From: Rhodoferax sp. WC2427
Lineage (GTDB): Bacteria > Pseudomonadota > Gammaproteobacteria > Burkholderiales > Burkholderiaceae_C
DNA: 64,000 nt
Assembly: GCF_040822085.1 (NCBI RefSeq)
Contig: NZ_CP162006.1
Location: forward strand, 372,001-436,000
Direction of reading: 5' to 3'
Both the position numbers and the translations under genes were made by a program. Shown one piece after another: positions 63,303 through 64,000 of the stretch. Under the pieces are notes generated by a model. The model had not been told where the DNA came from. It saw only the letters and a program-made list of their open reading frames with translations, and searched no databases. The stretch's first letter is position 1. Each line of letters starts with the position of its first letter.

Positions 63303-63725
63303 ATGGACGATACCGACCGTGAACTGATCAGCCTGCTGCGCGACGATGCCCGCATGCCGGTGGTGGCGCTGGCCAAGAAGCTGCGCATCGCCCGGGCCAC
63401 GGTGCAAAACCGCCTGGCCCGGCTGGAGCAGGCGGGCACCATCCAGGGCTACACCCTGCGCCTGATGCCCGCGGCCGAGGGCTACCGCATCCGCGCCCTG
63501 ATGATGGTGGCGGTAGAGGGCAACCGCGCCGCCGAGGTGTTGCAGGCGCTGCGTGGCCACCCGAACGTGTTTGGCCTGCACACCACCAACGGCCGCTGGG
63601 ACATGGTGGCCGAGCTGCGGGCTGACACGCTGGAGGCGTTTGACAAGGTGCTCAATGCCATCCGCCGTACCAGCGGCATTGCCACCACCGAGACCAGCAT
63701 CCTGCTATCGACCCACAAGCTGTAA
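63303..63725 (+). CDS. Lrp/AsnC-family transcriptional regulator
   Basis: The 140-residue protein has an N-terminal HTH (residues about 4-50, LAKKLRIARATVQNRLARLEQ) and a C-terminal RAM/AsnC ligand domain (GNRAAEVLQALRGHPNVFGLHTTNG). It is divergent from ctlX and probably regulates it in response to an amino acid such as arginine or citrulline. It is convergent with sodC across seven bases. Confidence 0.93.
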   Translation: MDDTDRELISLLRDDARMPVVALAKKLRIARATVQNRLARLEQAGTIQGYTLRLMPAAEGYRIRALMMVAVEGNRAAEVLQALRGHPNVFGLHTTNGRWDMVAELRADTLEAFDKVLNAIRRTSGIATTETSILLSTHKL

Positions 63726-63732
63726 CGCGAAG

Positions 63733-64000
63733 CTAGTCTTTCGTGACGACCGCGCAGGCCAGCCGCGCGCCCGAATTGCCGGTGGGCTGGGTGGTGAAGT
63801 CGTCGGGGTCCTTGTGCACGATCAGGCCGCGGCCCACCACGTCGTTCGGGCCGCTGCCCACGGCCAGGTCGGTGGTTTCAAAATTGATTTTTGCGCTGCC
63901 GCTGGCATCGGCCTGCAGGCTGGGCAGGTCGCCCGCGTGGTGCAGGGGGCCGCTGGCAGCCCCGTGCGCATGGGCCGTGGGGTTGAAATGGCCGCCGGTA
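63733..64000 (-). CDS. sodC: Copper/zinc superoxide dismutase, C-terminal part
   Basis: The last 88 codons are present; the gene continues past the window. The fragment shows GHFNPTAHAHG (metal histidines), LHHAGDLPSL with the zinc site, VGRGLIVHKDPDDF with another metal histidine, and GNSGARLACAVV with the active-site arginine and a disulfide cysteine. SodC works in the periplasm. The truncation is due to the window edge only. Confidence 0.93.
   Translation of the reverse strand, partial: TGGHFNPTAHAHGAASGPLHHAGDLPSLQADASGSAKINFETTDLAVGSGPNDVVGRGLIVHKDPDDFTTQPTGNSGARLACAVVTKD

Overview
The window is 64 kb of GC-rich, tightly packed bacterial chromosome. Housekeeping and accessory genes alternate on both strands, no gene-free stretch exceeds 300 bases, and I see no rRNA, tRNA, phage or insertion-sequence transposase. 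The gene set points to a betaproteobacterium of the order Burkholderiales, most likely family Comamonadaceae (Rhodoferax/Acidovorax/Polaromonas-like). Supporting this are metX-metW, a type-2 ArgC, Bug/TctC binding proteins, a DUF3717 protein, PglL-type ligases beside a type IV pilin, and beta-oxidation genes of the FadN layout. The taxonomic call is an inference from content, not from a database search.

Layout: 1-9 kb holds t6A synthesis (rimI start, tsaB, sua5), dacB, two SGNH-hydrolase lipoproteins flanking an OmpW porin, purE-purK and a thioredoxin-TPR protein. 9.6-15 kb is a phosphonate-type ABC transporter (phnD, phnC, two permeases) split by an AlbA_2/ATPase gene. 15-24 kb has small or unrecognised genes, a purC-bioA-bioF-bioD-P450 run, a LysE exporter and a WYL regulator. 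24-34 kb has gst-metX-metW, purB, yaeQ, a DUF3717-DUF1289 protein, a manganese riboswitch with a TerC exporter, an M48 protease, moaC and a cyclase-PilZ protein. 34-44 kb has two PglL/O-antigen ligases, a pilin with a sigma-54 promoter, a cAMP phosphodiesterase, a CHASE2 cyclase, an FHA protein, a PP2C phosphatase and a second TerC. 44-52 kb has sucC-sucD, argC and a deoxy-sugar-acid catabolic cluster (UxaA-like dehydratase, GntR regulator, SDR, FAH hydrolase). 51.7-60.7 kb is a TetR-led fatty-acid or acyl-CoA degradation cluster. 60.8-64 kb has gph, a dienelactone hydrolase, ctlX with a divergent Lrp regulator, and a truncated sodC.

The most striking signal is a dispersed palindromic repeat of about 60 bp with 16 recognisable copies. 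Nine lie between genes and seven lie inside protein-coding genes (purK, the thioredoxin-TPR gene, bioF, an M48 protease, a PglL ligase, the fadN-like gene and gph). All seven are read through in frame, and all copies in the same orientation relative to the gene use the same reading frame. One supplies the hydrophobic core of a signal peptide and another a predicted membrane helix, much like the Rickettsia palindromic elements. Two direct copies exactly bracket the AlbA_2 gene that interrupts the phosphonate operon. A second, unrelated unit, a DUF559 endonuclease gene between 31-bp inverted repeats, sits between the fadN-like gene and thiolase. Together these show two different routes by which small DNA units have entered working operons.
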